From: JAFGNV01 sp964612485
GTDB lineage: Bacteria; Chloroflexota; Anaerolineae; 4572-78; J111
NCBI GenBank assembly: GCA_964612485.1
Contig: CAZTFF010000003.1
Span: forward strand, 62,001 to 126,000
Reading direction: 5' to 3'
Length of the DNA stretch: 64,000 nt
Each line of letters opens with the position of its first letter. Positions within the stretch are counted from its first letter, which is position 1. The translations under genes were made by a program, and so were the position numbers. Under the pieces are notes generated by a model. That model was given only the letters and a program-made list of their open reading frames with translations. It was not told the DNA's origin and did not search any database. Of this stretch, positions 44,053 to 53,075 are shown piece after piece.

Positions 44053-46569
44053 TTATTGATTCGATGCTGCCGATGATGTGTCATCGGCGGATGATGTGTC
44101 ATCCGGCACAACTGCCTGCGCTCTAAATTCTACCAGATAACGCAGCCCCTCCGCAACTTCCAGAATGAGGTTTTGGGTGGTGGGATAATCGGGCAAACGC
44201 AACTGTAATTCCGATACCAACGTAGGGTCTATCCCATTATAATCAAATTGACCGTTTGAGCCAGAAACAACCCGGGCAATAACCTCCGCGCCTGCCGTTT
44301 CGGTATTGGTGATGGTTTCGGTCCCGGTCACAACCGGAGTCGCGCCATCTTCAACCGCAGGTTGCGGGCCGGCAAGCAGTTCGACCGTCACCTCGGCGAT
44401 GCCTGTTCCATTTTCATCAAAAATGTGGCCGGAAATACCGGCGCCGGCTTGATCCGAGGTATCGGTAGCCAGCAAACGGCCGGTAAAGGCATAGTCTGCC
44501 GGAACAGGCGACGGCTCTTCGATTTCTTCACTCTCTTCGGTTTCTTCGTCCGTTTCATCTGGAATATTGAAATAATAACGTAAAATCTTGTTGGTCACCG
44601 GTATCGCCACTTTAGAGCCTTCGCCACCGCCATAGACAAAAACCACCGTGGCAATTTCCGGGTTGTAAGCCGGGGCGTAGGCTGTAAACCAGGCATGGCT
44701 GGTTTTGACCCGGCCATCCGCATCCAGACATTGGGGATATTCGTCGCAGAACTCGGCGGTTCCGGTTTTGCCGGCAGCCACCACGCCGGGTACATCAAAA
44801 TCCTCATGGGCTGTGCCCTGGTCCCAATCAATCACCGCGCGCAGGCCCTGCTGAATAAGCTGGATAAACTGCGGGTCAACATCAAGCCGGCGGGTCACTT
44901 CCGGTTCGGTAATTTCAACCACATTGTCGTCCGCGTCCAGAATTTCTTTGACCAGGTAGGGACGGTAGAGCGTGCCGCCGTTGCCAATAGCCGCGGTGGC
45001 ATTCAACATTTGCAGCGGCGTGGCCAGCACAAACCCCTGACCAATTGACATATTGTAAGTATCACCCGTGAGCCAGGTTTCGGCGTAATTCAACCGCTTC
45101 CATTTTTTGTTGGGAACCAAGCCGGCCACCTCGCCGGGCAGATCGATGCCGGTTGGCTGCCCCAGGCCAAACATTTCGGCGTAGCGGGCCATATTTTCCA
45201 GCCCCAGGCCCTCGTATTCGGTCGGTTCGTAGCCGCCGCCTACCTGATAGAAGTAAACGTCGCACGAGTAGGCCAGCCCGGCCACCATATTGACCTCGCC
45301 GTGGCCGGTTCGTAGCCAGCAGTAGAATGGCTGGGCCAGTTCCAGATTATCCGGCTCAAACTTATTGGGCAGGTAAAGAATACCTTCATCAAAAAAGGTC
45401 ATTTCAGGCGTAACGGTGCGTTCCTGAAGCGCGCCGGCAGCGGGGATGATTTTGAAGATGGAGCCGGGCGGGTACAGCCCGGCAATAGCGTGATTCACCA
45501 GCGGGTTTTGCGGATTTTCATTCAACAGCGACAATTCTCGCGGGGTAATCCCCTGGGAAAAGGCGTTGTTATCAAAACTGGGCAGCGACACCAGCGACAG
45601 GATTTCGCCGGTTTGCGGATTCATGGTGATAGCCACGCCCTGTTTGGAGCCAACTTCATCCATTTCTTCCTGCAAAGCTTGGGCCGTGGCTTCCTGCAAG
45701 CCAACATCGATGGTCAGACGCAGGTTGTGGCCCGGACGGGCTGCTATGCTTTGGCTGACGGTGCGCACTTTCCGACCCGTAACATCAACTTCAATACTCT
45801 CCAGGCCTTTGATGCCGCGCAGCCACGATTCGTACTCCGCCTCCAGCCCGGCCAGTCCCACTTCATCGGTGAGACCATAGCCTTTGGTCCCATAAAAATC
45901 TTCGAATTGTTCGGCGGGGATGGGGCCGGTGTAGCCCAACATGTGGCTGGTGAACGGCCCGTACAGGTAATCGCGCGACGGTTCAACTTCAATGATCACG
46001 CCGGGCAGGTCAATTCGTTCTTCTTCGATTTTGGCAACCGTCACCGGATCAACATCCGTGGCAATCGTCACCGGCAAAAACGGCGCGTAGGGGTTCTTGT
46101 AGGCCGCATCTCGAATACCCAACGGCGCGCGCGCATACTGCCGGCTCCGGGGATTGACAATCTGCCGCTGCAATTGACGATTGTACTGGTGATGGGTAAT
46201 GGCCTGAAAATAGCCGTTATTATAGCCGGCAGCCGGCTCCACCTGCGTGGTGATTGGCAAATCGAGCAACTCAGATAACCGGGCGAATATTCCGGCTTCC
46301 GCCGTGGCATCCTCCGGTAGATAGGCGGGGATAACGACCACGTTGTAGACGGGCCGATTCTGCACCAGCAGTTCGCCATGGCGATCATACATTACACCCC
46401 GCGACGCCGGCACCTGGATCAGCCGGAAGCGGTTGGCGTCGGCTAATTCGCTATACTGCTCCCCCTGCACTACCTGGAGATTCCAGAGCTGGGTAGCCAA
46501 CACAACAAACACCAGCAAAACGCCTATCCGAAATATATGGCTGCGAATACGAATTTGAAAATCAGTCAT
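44053..46569 (-). CDS. mrdA: Penicillin-binding protein 2 (transpeptidase) with C-terminal extension
   Basis: ATG 46569. An N-terminal membrane anchor (about 10-30) is followed by the dimerisation domain and the transpeptidase: SxxK at Ser370 (PPGSIFK), SxN-type SCD in YSCDVYFYQVG, and KTG in AAGKTGTAEF. The class B enzyme crosslinks peptidoglycan with RodA. Typical PBP2 ends near residue 660; here about 170 more residues follow, an acidic linker (DETDEETEESEEIEEP) and a carboxypeptidase-regulatory-like beta domain (SGHIFDENGTGIAEVTVELL). The extension is unusual; it may bind wall polymer or partners (inference). Confidence 0.93.
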   Translation of the reverse strand: MTDFQIRIRSHIFRIGVLLVFVVLATQLWNLQVVQGEQYSELADANRFRLIQVPASRGVMYDRHGELLVQNRPVYNVVVIPAYLPEDATAEAGIFARLSELLDLPITTQVEPAAGYNNGYFQAITHHQYNRQLQRQIVNPRSRQYARAPLGIRDAAYKNPYAPFLPVTIATDVDPVTVAKIEEERIDLPGVIIEVEPSRDYLYGPFTSHMLGYTGPIPAEQFEDFYGTKGYGLTDEVGLAGLEAEYESWLRGIKGLESIEVDVTGRKVRTVSQSIAARPGHNLRLTIDVGLQEATAQALQEEMDEVGSKQGVAITMNPQTGEILSLVSLPSFDNNAFSQGITPRELSLLNENPQNPLVNHAIAGLYPPGSIFKIIPAAGALQERTVTPEMTFFDEGILYLPNKFEPDNLELAQPFYCWLRTGHGEVNMVAGLAYSCDVYFYQVGGGYEPTEYEGLGLENMARYAEMFGLGQPTGIDLPGEVAGLVPNKKWKRLNYAETWLTGDTYNMSIGQGFVLATPLQMLNATAAIGNGGTLYRPYLVKEILDADDNVVEITEPEVTRRLDVDPQFIQLIQQGLRAVIDWDQGTAHEDFDVPGVVAAGKTGTAEFCDEYPQCLDADGRVKTSHAWFTAYAPAYNPEIATVVFVYGGGEGSKVAIPVTNKILRYYFNIPDETDEETEESEEIEEPSPVPADYAFTGRLLATDTSDQAGAGISGHIFDENGTGIAEVTVELLAGPQPAVEDGATPVVTGTETITNTETAGAEVIARVVSGSNGQFDYNGIDPTLVSELQLRLPDYPTTQNLILEVAEGLRYLVEFRAQAVVPDDTSSADDTSSAASNQ

Positions 46570-46633
46570 AAACAGCAATTATACAATCAGACGCCGGAAA
46601 TGTGAAATATCACCGCAACAGCAGAGGAACGCA

Positions 46634-47470
46634 TCAATCAATCGACAACAGCACCCACACCGGAAAATGATCGCTGGCCTGGGTGTGAGGCCAGGCTGCG
46701 GTTTCCAGGGCGGTCATACCTCTGGCAAAAATGTGGTCGGAGATGAGGTCCATATCGCCACCGGTGAAGGTGACACCGGCATTAGACGACATCCGCTTCA
46801 ACTGAGCCTGGGCTAAACGTTCTTCTAAAATTTCGATGCTGCCGGCGGTAAGGGTGTTAAAATCTCCACCCACGATCACAGTGTCATAACGGTCATCCAT
46901 ATCCGCGGCCAGAGCATCAAACTGAGCGTATCGCTTGGCCGGTTCCAACCAGAATGTTTCGGTGTGAACGCTGTAGATCAATATTTCCTGACGGCCCACC
47001 GCAGCCACCGCCCGCGCGGCAATCCGAATTTGATCGTTTTTGGGATTTTTGTGCGGCAAAATGAGCTTGGCGGGATGGGAGAGGGGCCATTTGGACAGGA
47101 TGGCGTTGCCAAAATTTCGGTGATGGTGCGTATGCACCGAGGCCGGAAAATAGACGTAGTTGTACTGCAAGGTTTGGGCCAGCTTCTCAACGCCACCTTC
47201 GTCCATCTCTTGCAGCAGGATAAAATCGGCCTCTTGAAGGGTCTCGACCTCAGTCAATTCGGTAATGGCCGTATCTATATTCTCGCCAAATTTGATATTC
47301 CAGGTGATCACGCGAACCGCGCCGGAAAATCCGGGCGGAGTATCGGCATAAACGCCGGTAAACAACGGCCCGTCCGGCGCGGTATAATTGGTTATGGACT
47401 GGCAAGCGGTCAGCAACAGGCCGGTTGTTAACCCAAAAAGCGTTAATCCAACGATAAATAATCTGTTCAT
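46634..47470 (-). CDS. Lipoprotein of the endonuclease/exonuclease/phosphatase (EEP) family
   Basis: Lipoprotein signal with lipobox LTAC (Cys23), so surface-anchored. The EEP fold shows VITWNIKFGEN, ILLQEMDEGG, HRNFGNAILSKWP, VGGDFNTL and C-terminal SDHFPVW, the metal and catalytic residues of the family. Substrates could be extracellular nucleic acid, phospholipid or inositol phosphate; sequence does not say. It is 64 bases upstream of mrdA on the same strand. Confidence 0.85.
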   Translation of the reverse strand: MNRLFIVGLTLFGLTTGLLLTACQSITNYTAPDGPLFTGVYADTPPGFSGAVRVITWNIKFGENIDTAITELTEVETLQEADFILLQEMDEGGVEKLAQTLQYNYVYFPASVHTHHHRNFGNAILSKWPLSHPAKLILPHKNPKNDQIRIAARAVAAVGRQEILIYSVHTETFWLEPAKRYAQFDALAADMDDRYDTVIVGGDFNTLTAGSIEILEERLAQAQLKRMSSNAGVTFTGGDMDLISDHIFARGMTALETAAWPHTQASDHFPVWVLLSID

Positions 47471-47503
47471 CAGCGAAAATTCATCAAGACGACAGACTAC
47501 GGA

Positions 47504-47544
47504 CGACCGACCACCAGTCGCTTAATCATCGCGGTGGTCGGTCG
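47504..47544. repeat. 12-bp inverted repeat hairpin
   Basis: CGACCGACCACC (47504-47515) and its complement (47533-47544) around a 17-base loop, between the EEP and methyltransferase genes. Flanking GTCGGT-like words also occur near 100-125. It is probably a dispersed palindromic repeat; no T-run marks it as a terminator. Confidence 0.6.
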
Positions 47545-47551
47545 CCGGTTG

Positions 47552-48316
47552 TCAGTGGTCGGTACTCCATCGGATGTCTTTTTTCTTGCGGCCCACAATG
47601 GCCACATAATCGACCCCGGTGCCATCCGTCAGCACCCGATGCCGGTAGGGGTGTTCCGCTTTAATCTCGAACCAGCCTTTTTCCACCATCTGCCGCAAAG
47701 ACACCGCAAAACCAACGTCGTCCGTGTCCGCTTGCAAATGATCGGCTTTGAGGTTAAAGGCGGCCCACCCGCCGTTGGAGATCAGGTTAAAGGCGTGGGC
47801 AAAGGCTTCGGGCAAAATATGCCCTGCATCCATAGCCGAGACGCAGATCAAACTATTGACTCCTGTCCTGTCTAGTGTGGCCCGCGTTTGCGGGCTGAGA
47901 TGAACGATGTCTTCGACATAGTAGTGCTGATAAACATGAGGATGATCCCGTTCGGCGGCTTCTTTGGCTTCCGGGATGATGTCCAGGCCAATAATTGTTT
48001 TGACCCCATGTTTGGCCAGGGCCGCGCCCACCAGGCCAATGCCGGCTCCAAAATCCAGCACGCGGAGCGAGGCGGGATCGTCGCCATGTTTGGCTGCGGT
48101 TTCTACCAACAAATCGGCCACCACCACCGGCGACACACAGCGCAGCATATGCGAAACAACCGTTTCGTAGAGACCGGGAATTTTGTACACCGTTTCATAA
48201 TCGTGAATGCGAATCTTCTGATCTTCACCATCTTGAACCAGGAAAAAATATTCGGTGTAGGGAGAGGCGTTTTCAATATCCTCCGGCAGTCGAACTTCGT
48301 ACTCTGATTGCATCAT
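47552..48316 (-). CDS. Class I SAM-dependent methyltransferase
   Basis: Starts at ATG 48316, nine bases after GGAGG (the frame is open 69 bases further upstream without a ribosome site). SAM-binding motif I is VLDFGAGIGLVGAAL, with acidic post-I in IIGLDIIPEA and a later SLICVSAMDAGHILPEAFA. Small-molecule methyltransferases of this kind are common in Chloroflexota; the substrate is unknown. An unusual N-terminal segment (SPYTEYFFLVQDGEDQKIRI) precedes the fold. Confidence 0.85.
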   Translation of the reverse strand: MMQSEYEVRLPEDIENASPYTEYFFLVQDGEDQKIRIHDYETVYKIPGLYETVVSHMLRCVSPVVVADLLVETAAKHGDDPASLRVLDFGAGIGLVGAALAKHGVKTIIGLDIIPEAKEAAERDHPHVYQHYYVEDIVHLSPQTRATLDRTGVNSLICVSAMDAGHILPEAFAHAFNLISNGGWAAFNLKADHLQADTDDVGFAVSLRQMVEKGWFEIKAEHPYRHRVLTDGTGVDYVAIVGRKKKDIRWSTDH

Positions 48317-48435
48317 AATTCTATTCCTCCAATAATGAGTTACTATTGAAGATAGCATGACAAGCCGGAACGGCCAAATGGTCAAAAAATGCGGCTCAGT
48401 TTTTTAGCAAATTTTGAGTAAAGAGTGGGAATGAC

Positions 48436-49215
48436 TTACAACGTTAAATTAGCCAATTGAAGATGGTGGCGCGTATAACGCTCTAAGGCCTGCACCTGCG
48501 CCGGGGTCAAAATATCGCAGGCCCAGTTCCAGTGGACGGAAATCCAATCACCCACCTGCGCTTTGTGAGTGAAACTTTTATCATCAACCTGGCGCAGAAC
48601 CCGCCGGGAGGCGGCGGAGTCCAGGGCCAATTTACCTTCTTGCAAGATCAAGGAAGGCGAATCAATTACAAAATGGGTGGCGCCCACCGCCATAATTTGG
48701 CCCCAACTGATCCGGCAGTTTTCCATCACTTCCAGGCTGTGGGTTAACTCTCCCACCCGGCTGTGGACGTCAAAGACGTGGAAACTGTGGTGGGGCCGCG
48801 CGCCCTGGGGAATTTTTTGAGTTACGTAATCGCGCAATTTACCCTGCAACTGGCTGCCAAATCGTCCCACCAGCGTTTCAAAAAAGTGGCGCATCTCCAC
48901 GTTTTCCAACAATTGGTTACCTACCCAATAGGCTTCAACCACCCGCCGATCAAACGGATCATGTAATTTATTACTATGCGCAATCAGTTTCAGATAAGGC
49001 AACGCGCCGGTAAAGCTTTCCAGCAGGTGGGCCAGGCCGGGGTCGGCTTCATCCGCAACCCAGTAATCGTACAGCGCGCCGGTATCGTCGGCCCCACAGT
49101 ATTCCAGGCGATTGGGCATAAAGGCGTACTGAACAAACAGCAGCATGCCCTCACGTGAGGCGGTTTCCGGCGCGGGTAGATTGATGGGCAAGCCGGGCAG
49201 GCCGCGCATGCTCAT
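48436..49215 (-). CDS. DUF6390-like hydrogenase-cluster protein
   Basis: Last gene of the hydrogenase operon. The segments MLLFVQYAFMPNRLEYCG and PYLKLIAHSNKLHDPFDRRVVEAYWVGN resemble DUF6390, a family of unknown function encoded beside [NiFe] hydrogenases. It has no membrane helix or cofactor motif. The start overlaps the hypC stop by 4 bp. A role in maturation is inferred from context. Confidence 0.7.
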   Translation of the reverse strand: MSMRGLPGLPINLPAPETASREGMLLFVQYAFMPNRLEYCGADDTGALYDYWVADEADPGLAHLLESFTGALPYLKLIAHSNKLHDPFDRRVVEAYWVGNQLLENVEMRHFFETLVGRFGSQLQGKLRDYVTQKIPQGARPHHSFHVFDVHSRVGELTHSLEVMENCRISWGQIMAVGATHFVIDSPSLILQEGKLALDSAASRRVLRQVDDKSFTHKAQVGDWISVHWNWACDILTPAQVQALERYTRHHLQLANLTL

Positions 49216-49451
49216 GCCGGCTCTCCCTCGTCTAAATCCAGAGCCATCAATTCTCGAAACAGGGTCAGGCTGGCTTCGGCCTCCTCCTCATCCAGAATCC
49301 GGGCAATTGAGCCCACGCTGACCAGCACATAATCGCCCACTTTTACTTCGGGCATGAGCAAAGTGCTGGCCTGGCGGTACGTGCCGAGGGTATCCAGTTC
49401 GGCTTGATTGCCATCGATGGCTATCACTCGGCTGGGAATAGAGATACACAT
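49212..49451 (-). CDS. hypC: Hydrogenase assembly chaperone HypC/HybG
   Basis: From ATG 49451 the protein begins Met-Cys (MCISIPSRVIAIDGNQA); the N-terminal Cys2 is the invariant ligand that carries the Fe(CN)2CO group. The in-frame start nine bases upstream would destroy this and is rejected. The core (VKVGDYVLVSVGSIARILDEEEA) is typical. HypC passes the iron centre to the large subunit precursor. HypA, B, D, E and F are not in the window. Confidence 0.92.
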   Translation of the reverse strand: MCISIPSRVIAIDGNQAELDTLGTYRQASTLLMPEVKVGDYVLVSVGSIARILDEEEAEASLTLFRELMALDLDEGEPA

Positions 49452-49478
49452 TAGCAACATCCTTTCTGACTACAAACC

Positions 49479-50699
49479 TTACACAGCCACAGCTACTTCA
49501 ACCGGTTCCGTTTCCGGCTGCCGCAGCCAGGCCAAAATCGCGCGCAAGAGTGGGCGCGTGATTTCCGAGCCGTAACCGGCGTGGCAGTCGGGGTCCAGCG
49601 TGCCGGCCAGGAGTCTACCCGAAAATGTTTTTTCGTCCAGGAACAGCAGCACGCCGCCGCGCTGATCGTCGAGTAAAATATCGACATTCGGATAGGTCGC
49701 ATACGTGCCGTGCGAATGCCAACGCACTTGATGGGGCCGAAGTTGAGCCACCAGTGGATGGTTGGCTATGCGAATTTGCTCCAAGTTGGCCGGGCGCTGC
49801 GACCATTGGCCAGCCGGCAGCCATGGTTGGGAAATTTCATCAAAACAAATCAGCGTACCGCCCGCGTGCAGATAATTTACCAATTTTTTTCGATTTTTTA
49901 GCAGCTCATTTTGATTGCTCTCGCGCGGAATCCATAGGGCCGAAAAATCGTAAAGATTAACGCTCGCCAGTTCCCACCCCGGCAGTATGGCGAAATGGGG
50001 GCCAAACTCGGCATCCTGATAAAACATCTTTTGAAAATGCACGCCGGAATACAGCCCGGCAATTTTTTTGATTTGCTGCCCGCGACGGTTTTTAATTTCA
50101 GTCGCTTCGTCCTGCGCCCAGGTAATCATTCTTTCCAACAGAATTTTGGCGATTTCGTGGCCGTGATAAGTATGGGTGTCGGGGTCCAGATTTGAGGAAG
50201 CCAAAATCACGCCGTTGGTGGTGGCCCGGTCGATATAAAGCCAGGCGTCGCCGCGGGCGTTTTGCACCAGCACTTCTACGCCCGGCGGCGCTTGCAAATG
50301 GCCGTGGCAGCACCAACGTTCGTTGACGGGGTGCCAGTGCAGCGCCCGCGCCGAAAATCCGGCCAGCAGCGGGTTATCGCCCACAATTACCGGTTCCTGA
50401 ATATCGGCGGCGCATTCGGCCTGCCAATTGCAGCCGGGAAACCAGTTGGCCCACAGTTCGCCAAAGGCCAGCAAAACACCCCCCTGATCCAGATAGCGGG
50501 CAAATTGGTAACGGCGGGCGCGCAAAATATCGCCATCGGTGGAGCGCGGTACCAGTACCACACCGTAAACATTGAGATCAATGCGGGCCAGGTCGGCCAG
50601 ATCAAGCACTTCAAAATCAGCCAGTGGTTGGCCCGGTTGGGTGAGATACTGGTGATAAATTACGCCGCTGGAAATTATAGCCTGTCGGATCATAAACAT
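49479..50699 (-). CDS. Tandem-duplicated GATase-like protein in the hydrogenase operon, unknown
   Basis: Two homologous halves (about 8-205 and 205-395). Each has a Rossmann-like opening (YGVVLVPR / FSALWIPRES), a 'YL-GG-L--F-E' segment (YLDQGGVLLAFGE / YLHAGGTLICFDE), a His-Trp-His region (LHWHPVNERW / VRWHSHGTYA) and a closing LDPDxHxxxGxEI signature. The fold resembles class I glutamine-amidotransferase-like or ThuA-like domains, but the usual catalytic Cys is not at the nucleophile elbow. The paired motifs suggest metal or sugar binding. Function unknown; context suggests hydrogenase maturation or regulation. Confidence 0.6.
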   Translation of the reverse strand: MFMIRQAIISSGVIYHQYLTQPGQPLADFEVLDLADLARIDLNVYGVVLVPRSTDGDILRARRYQFARYLDQGGVLLAFGELWANWFPGCNWQAECAADIQEPVIVGDNPLLAGFSARALHWHPVNERWCCHGHLQAPPGVEVLVQNARGDAWLYIDRATTNGVILASSNLDPDTHTYHGHEIAKILLERMITWAQDEATEIKNRRGQQIKKIAGLYSGVHFQKMFYQDAEFGPHFAILPGWELASVNLYDFSALWIPRESNQNELLKNRKKLVNYLHAGGTLICFDEISQPWLPAGQWSQRPANLEQIRIANHPLVAQLRPHQVRWHSHGTYATYPNVDILLDDQRGGVLLFLDEKTFSGRLLAGTLDPDCHAGYGSEITRPLLRAILAWLRQPETEPVEVAVAV

Positions 50700-50719
50700 T
50701 CTTTCAACAAATACAATTG

Positions 50720-51850
50720 CTAAAACTCATCATCCATCATTTCGTGCCACGATTCGTAAATGGTCACATAGCCTTTCTTGGTAGCTTCGTAGCGCCGCTG
50801 CCATTCGTCGGGATGATTGGCCCGGTTTCTGACCATGTTGGGGATGCAGTTGAGAATATCCAACTCTGGCCGGGGCTGCCACTCCAGCTTTTGATGGGTG
50901 CGGGTGGCATCAATATTGAGCTGCAAATCAATATACTCCCCCATCCAGCGCCGCTCAAACGGCATCTGGCCCGTGATACGGCCTAAATATTCGCGCATAA
51001 TGATACCCAGCCAGGCCAGGGGTTTGGGCACGTAAATGGGCGTCCGAGGATGACCATAATAACGATGCGTGGCCTCCTTAAATAGATCAAGATGGGTGGT
51101 GCAGCCATTGGGACAGCCCTGCAACACCGTGAGCGGCTGTACCGCATCACATTTAGCCACCACGTGCAGGCAAAACTGAACCAAATCGCGCACGTGCAGG
51201 TAAGGGATAGCCCACTGCCCCCGCCCGCCCAAAATGCGCGAGTTCCAGCCGCTCAATCCACCAGAGAACCAAGTTTCCAAAAAATTATAAAGCGGTTCGT
51301 ACTCACACCAGTTGCTAAAGATGGCGGCCAGCCGCAAGATGCAGCCGGGGATGCGATCACTGTACTCGTACAACATCTCCTCGCCGGCCCGTTTGGAGCG
51401 GGAGTAGGGCGGCGGCGCAGTGGGCGGCGTATCTTCGGTCACGGCCTCGCCGGGCGGCGGAAACGGGCAGGCGGCCACGGAACTGGTGAAAAACAGCCGA
51501 TTCAAGTTAAGCGGCACCGCTAACTCCAGCACATTGCGCGTACCGATGATGTTAGTGCGCTGATATTCGGGATGTTCTTCGCCGGTAAAATCGTAGTAAC
51601 CGGCCAGGTGCAGCATAATTTTGGCTCCACCCAGTTCACGAATGCGGTAAAAAACCTCGCGTAGCGGCTCAAAATTGCCAATATCTACCTGAAACCAATG
51701 GATATGTTCCCCATTGAGCGCACCAATTTCTTTGGGCGATTTGCGGCCAATGGCAAAAATTTCATACCGGGGCGAGAGTTCCTGAATCAAGCGCCCGCCC
51801 AAAAAACCGGTCGCCCCGGTAATGATCAAACCGGGTCTATCATCGCTCAT
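50720..51850 (-). CDS. NAD-dependent epimerase/dehydratase (extended SDR)
   Basis: N-terminal NAD(P)-binding ITGATGFLGGRLIQEL (residues about 10-25) and the catalytic YSRSK (Tyr-x-x-x-Lys) with SSVAACPF as the Ser element. Length 376 suits extended SDRs acting on nucleotide sugars or sterol-like substrates; the C-terminal part is longer than in sugar epimerases. It sits inside the hydrogenase operon, an odd place for such an enzyme. Its start overlaps the preceding gene by 4 bp. Confidence 0.82.
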   Translation of the reverse strand: MSDDRPGLIITGATGFLGGRLIQELSPRYEIFAIGRKSPKEIGALNGEHIHWFQVDIGNFEPLREVFYRIRELGGAKIMLHLAGYYDFTGEEHPEYQRTNIIGTRNVLELAVPLNLNRLFFTSSVAACPFPPPGEAVTEDTPPTAPPPYSRSKRAGEEMLYEYSDRIPGCILRLAAIFSNWCEYEPLYNFLETWFSGGLSGWNSRILGGRGQWAIPYLHVRDLVQFCLHVVAKCDAVQPLTVLQGCPNGCTTHLDLFKEATHRYYGHPRTPIYVPKPLAWLGIIMREYLGRITGQMPFERRWMGEYIDLQLNIDATRTHQKLEWQPRPELDILNCIPNMVRNRANHPDEWQRRYEATKKGYVTIYESWHEMMDDEF

Positions 51851-52425
51851 CGCGTTTCCTCAACTTGCTGTAATCTGGCGTAGATGTCGTGATTGACCTG
51901 ATCGTGCAGCCCTTCAAAAAAGAGAGGGTGTTTGGGAAATGTGGTCAAAATTGACACATCAGTTTGCGCGCCTGACGGCGATAGCAAAAAGCTGTGGTAG
52001 CCGCCCGCCCCCACCCCCGATACCAGATCGTAAATAATATATTGAGGACTGACCGCAGTTTTGAGCTTCATTTTGACGATGGGAACGAGTTTGTACCAGC
52101 GATAGGCAAACCACTCCTCGCCCCCCCTGTCGATGGTGGTACAGGCGAAAAACCCGGAAGGCGGCCACAAGGTCCAGGCGCGAAACAGATCAAAAATCTG
52201 TTCCGCGGGAAGCGGGCTGGGCCACGTATGCAAATTATTCTCGGTGCAGTTTGATAGATCACAGCCCGCCCGGTGCAACATCTTCCGCGCCGCGGCTACG
52301 CTCTCCTCAGACACCACCCGGCTGGGCGGCGGCGCGGTCAATGCTCCCACCATAAATCGTTTCAGATCGTAAAAGGGGCCAAGCAGAAAATTGGCGGTTG
52401 TTTCAGTATTCAAGATGCGCTTCAC
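51847..52425 (-). CDS. Hypothetical protein of the hydrogenase operon
   Basis: 192 residues, no family recognised. The middle (LPAEQIFDLFRAWTLWPP, FAYRWYKLVPIVKMKLKTA) is compatible with an SRPBCC/lipid-transfer-like alpha-beta fold, but this is weak. No signal peptide, membrane helix or metal-binding cluster is seen. It overlaps the epimerase gene by 4 bp (ATGA), and a palindromic spacer separates it from hybD. The two probably act together. Confidence 0.6.
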   Translation of the reverse strand: MKRILNTETTANFLLGPFYDLKRFMVGALTAPPPSRVVSEESVAAARKMLHRAGCDLSNCTENNLHTWPSPLPAEQIFDLFRAWTLWPPSGFFACTTIDRGGEEWFAYRWYKLVPIVKMKLKTAVSPQYIIYDLVSGVGAGGYHSFLLSPSGAQTDVSILTTFPKHPLFFEGLHDQVNHDIYARLQQVEETR

Positions 52426-52438
52426 TATAAAAATATTG

Positions 52439-52496
52439 CACAGAGATTCGCAGAGAATTCAAAGAGACACTCGGAAATTTTTTAAATTTCTCTGTG
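52439..52496. repeat. CACAGAGA/TCTCTGTG palindromic spacer
   Basis: CACAGAGA (52439-52446) and TCTCTGTG (52489-52496) flank an AT-rich centre containing AAATTTTTTAAATTT. CTCTGAG-like words continue to about 52520. A dispersed palindromic repeat is likely; it splits the operon between hybD and the hypothetical gene. Confidence 0.55.
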
Positions 52497-52559
52497 AAAC
52501 CCTGAGCCTTCTCTGAGTCTTCTCAGCGTAACTCCGTGTTCCAGAGTTCACGTCCGCGA

Positions 52560-53075
52560 TCAAACTTTCTCTTTCCGATGTTCAACTGACACGTCCCAGC
52601 GTTCCAGTTCGGCCACTACTTGCTCCACCAAAGGATCAACCAGCGCAGCCAGGGTGGGCGAAAGATCGAGACTCGGTTCCAAACTTTCCGGCTGTACGCC
52701 CAACAGCACAATTTTCTCCGGGTAGAGATCGCGCAGTTTGGCCGCAAACAGCATATCAGGCACGCCCATCTGGTGCGGCGACATTTTGGTGGACAACTGC
52801 GAAGGCACGTCGTCACCCTCCAGCCGGATGACCGTGCCCGGCGCATCACCGGTTTCCACCGCATCGACAATCAGTAAGCAGCGCGTACCTTCCAGATAGT
52901 AGAGCAAATCCATACCCAGTGTGCCGCCATCGAGCGCCTGCACGGTTTCCGGCAGCTCATACACCTCTTGCAGCCGTTCAATCACCCGGATGCCCGCACC
53001 TTCATCGGCCAAAAGAAGGTTGCCAACACCCAAAATCAGGGTGTCGGCTTTTTCACTTTTTTCTACAGGGAACAT
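52560..53075 (-). CDS. hybD: Hydrogenase maturation endopeptidase (HybD/HyaD family)
   Basis: Protease that removes the C-terminal peptide of the large subunit after nickel insertion. The family opening TLILGVGNLLLADEGAG carries nickel-sensing Glu25; the later Asp (ALDGGTLGMDLLYYLE) and His (MSPHQMGVPD) complete the site. 171 residues is normal. Its start overlaps the large subunit end by 13 bases. Its substrate tail is visible: 23 residues after His551 of HybC. Confidence 0.95.
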   Translation of the reverse strand: MFPVEKSEKADTLILGVGNLLLADEGAGIRVIERLQEVYELPETVQALDGGTLGMDLLYYLEGTRCLLIVDAVETGDAPGTVIRLEGDDVPSQLSTKMSPHQMGVPDMLFAAKLRDLYPEKIVLLGVQPESLEPSLDLSPTLAALVDPLVEQVVAELERWDVSVEHRKEKV

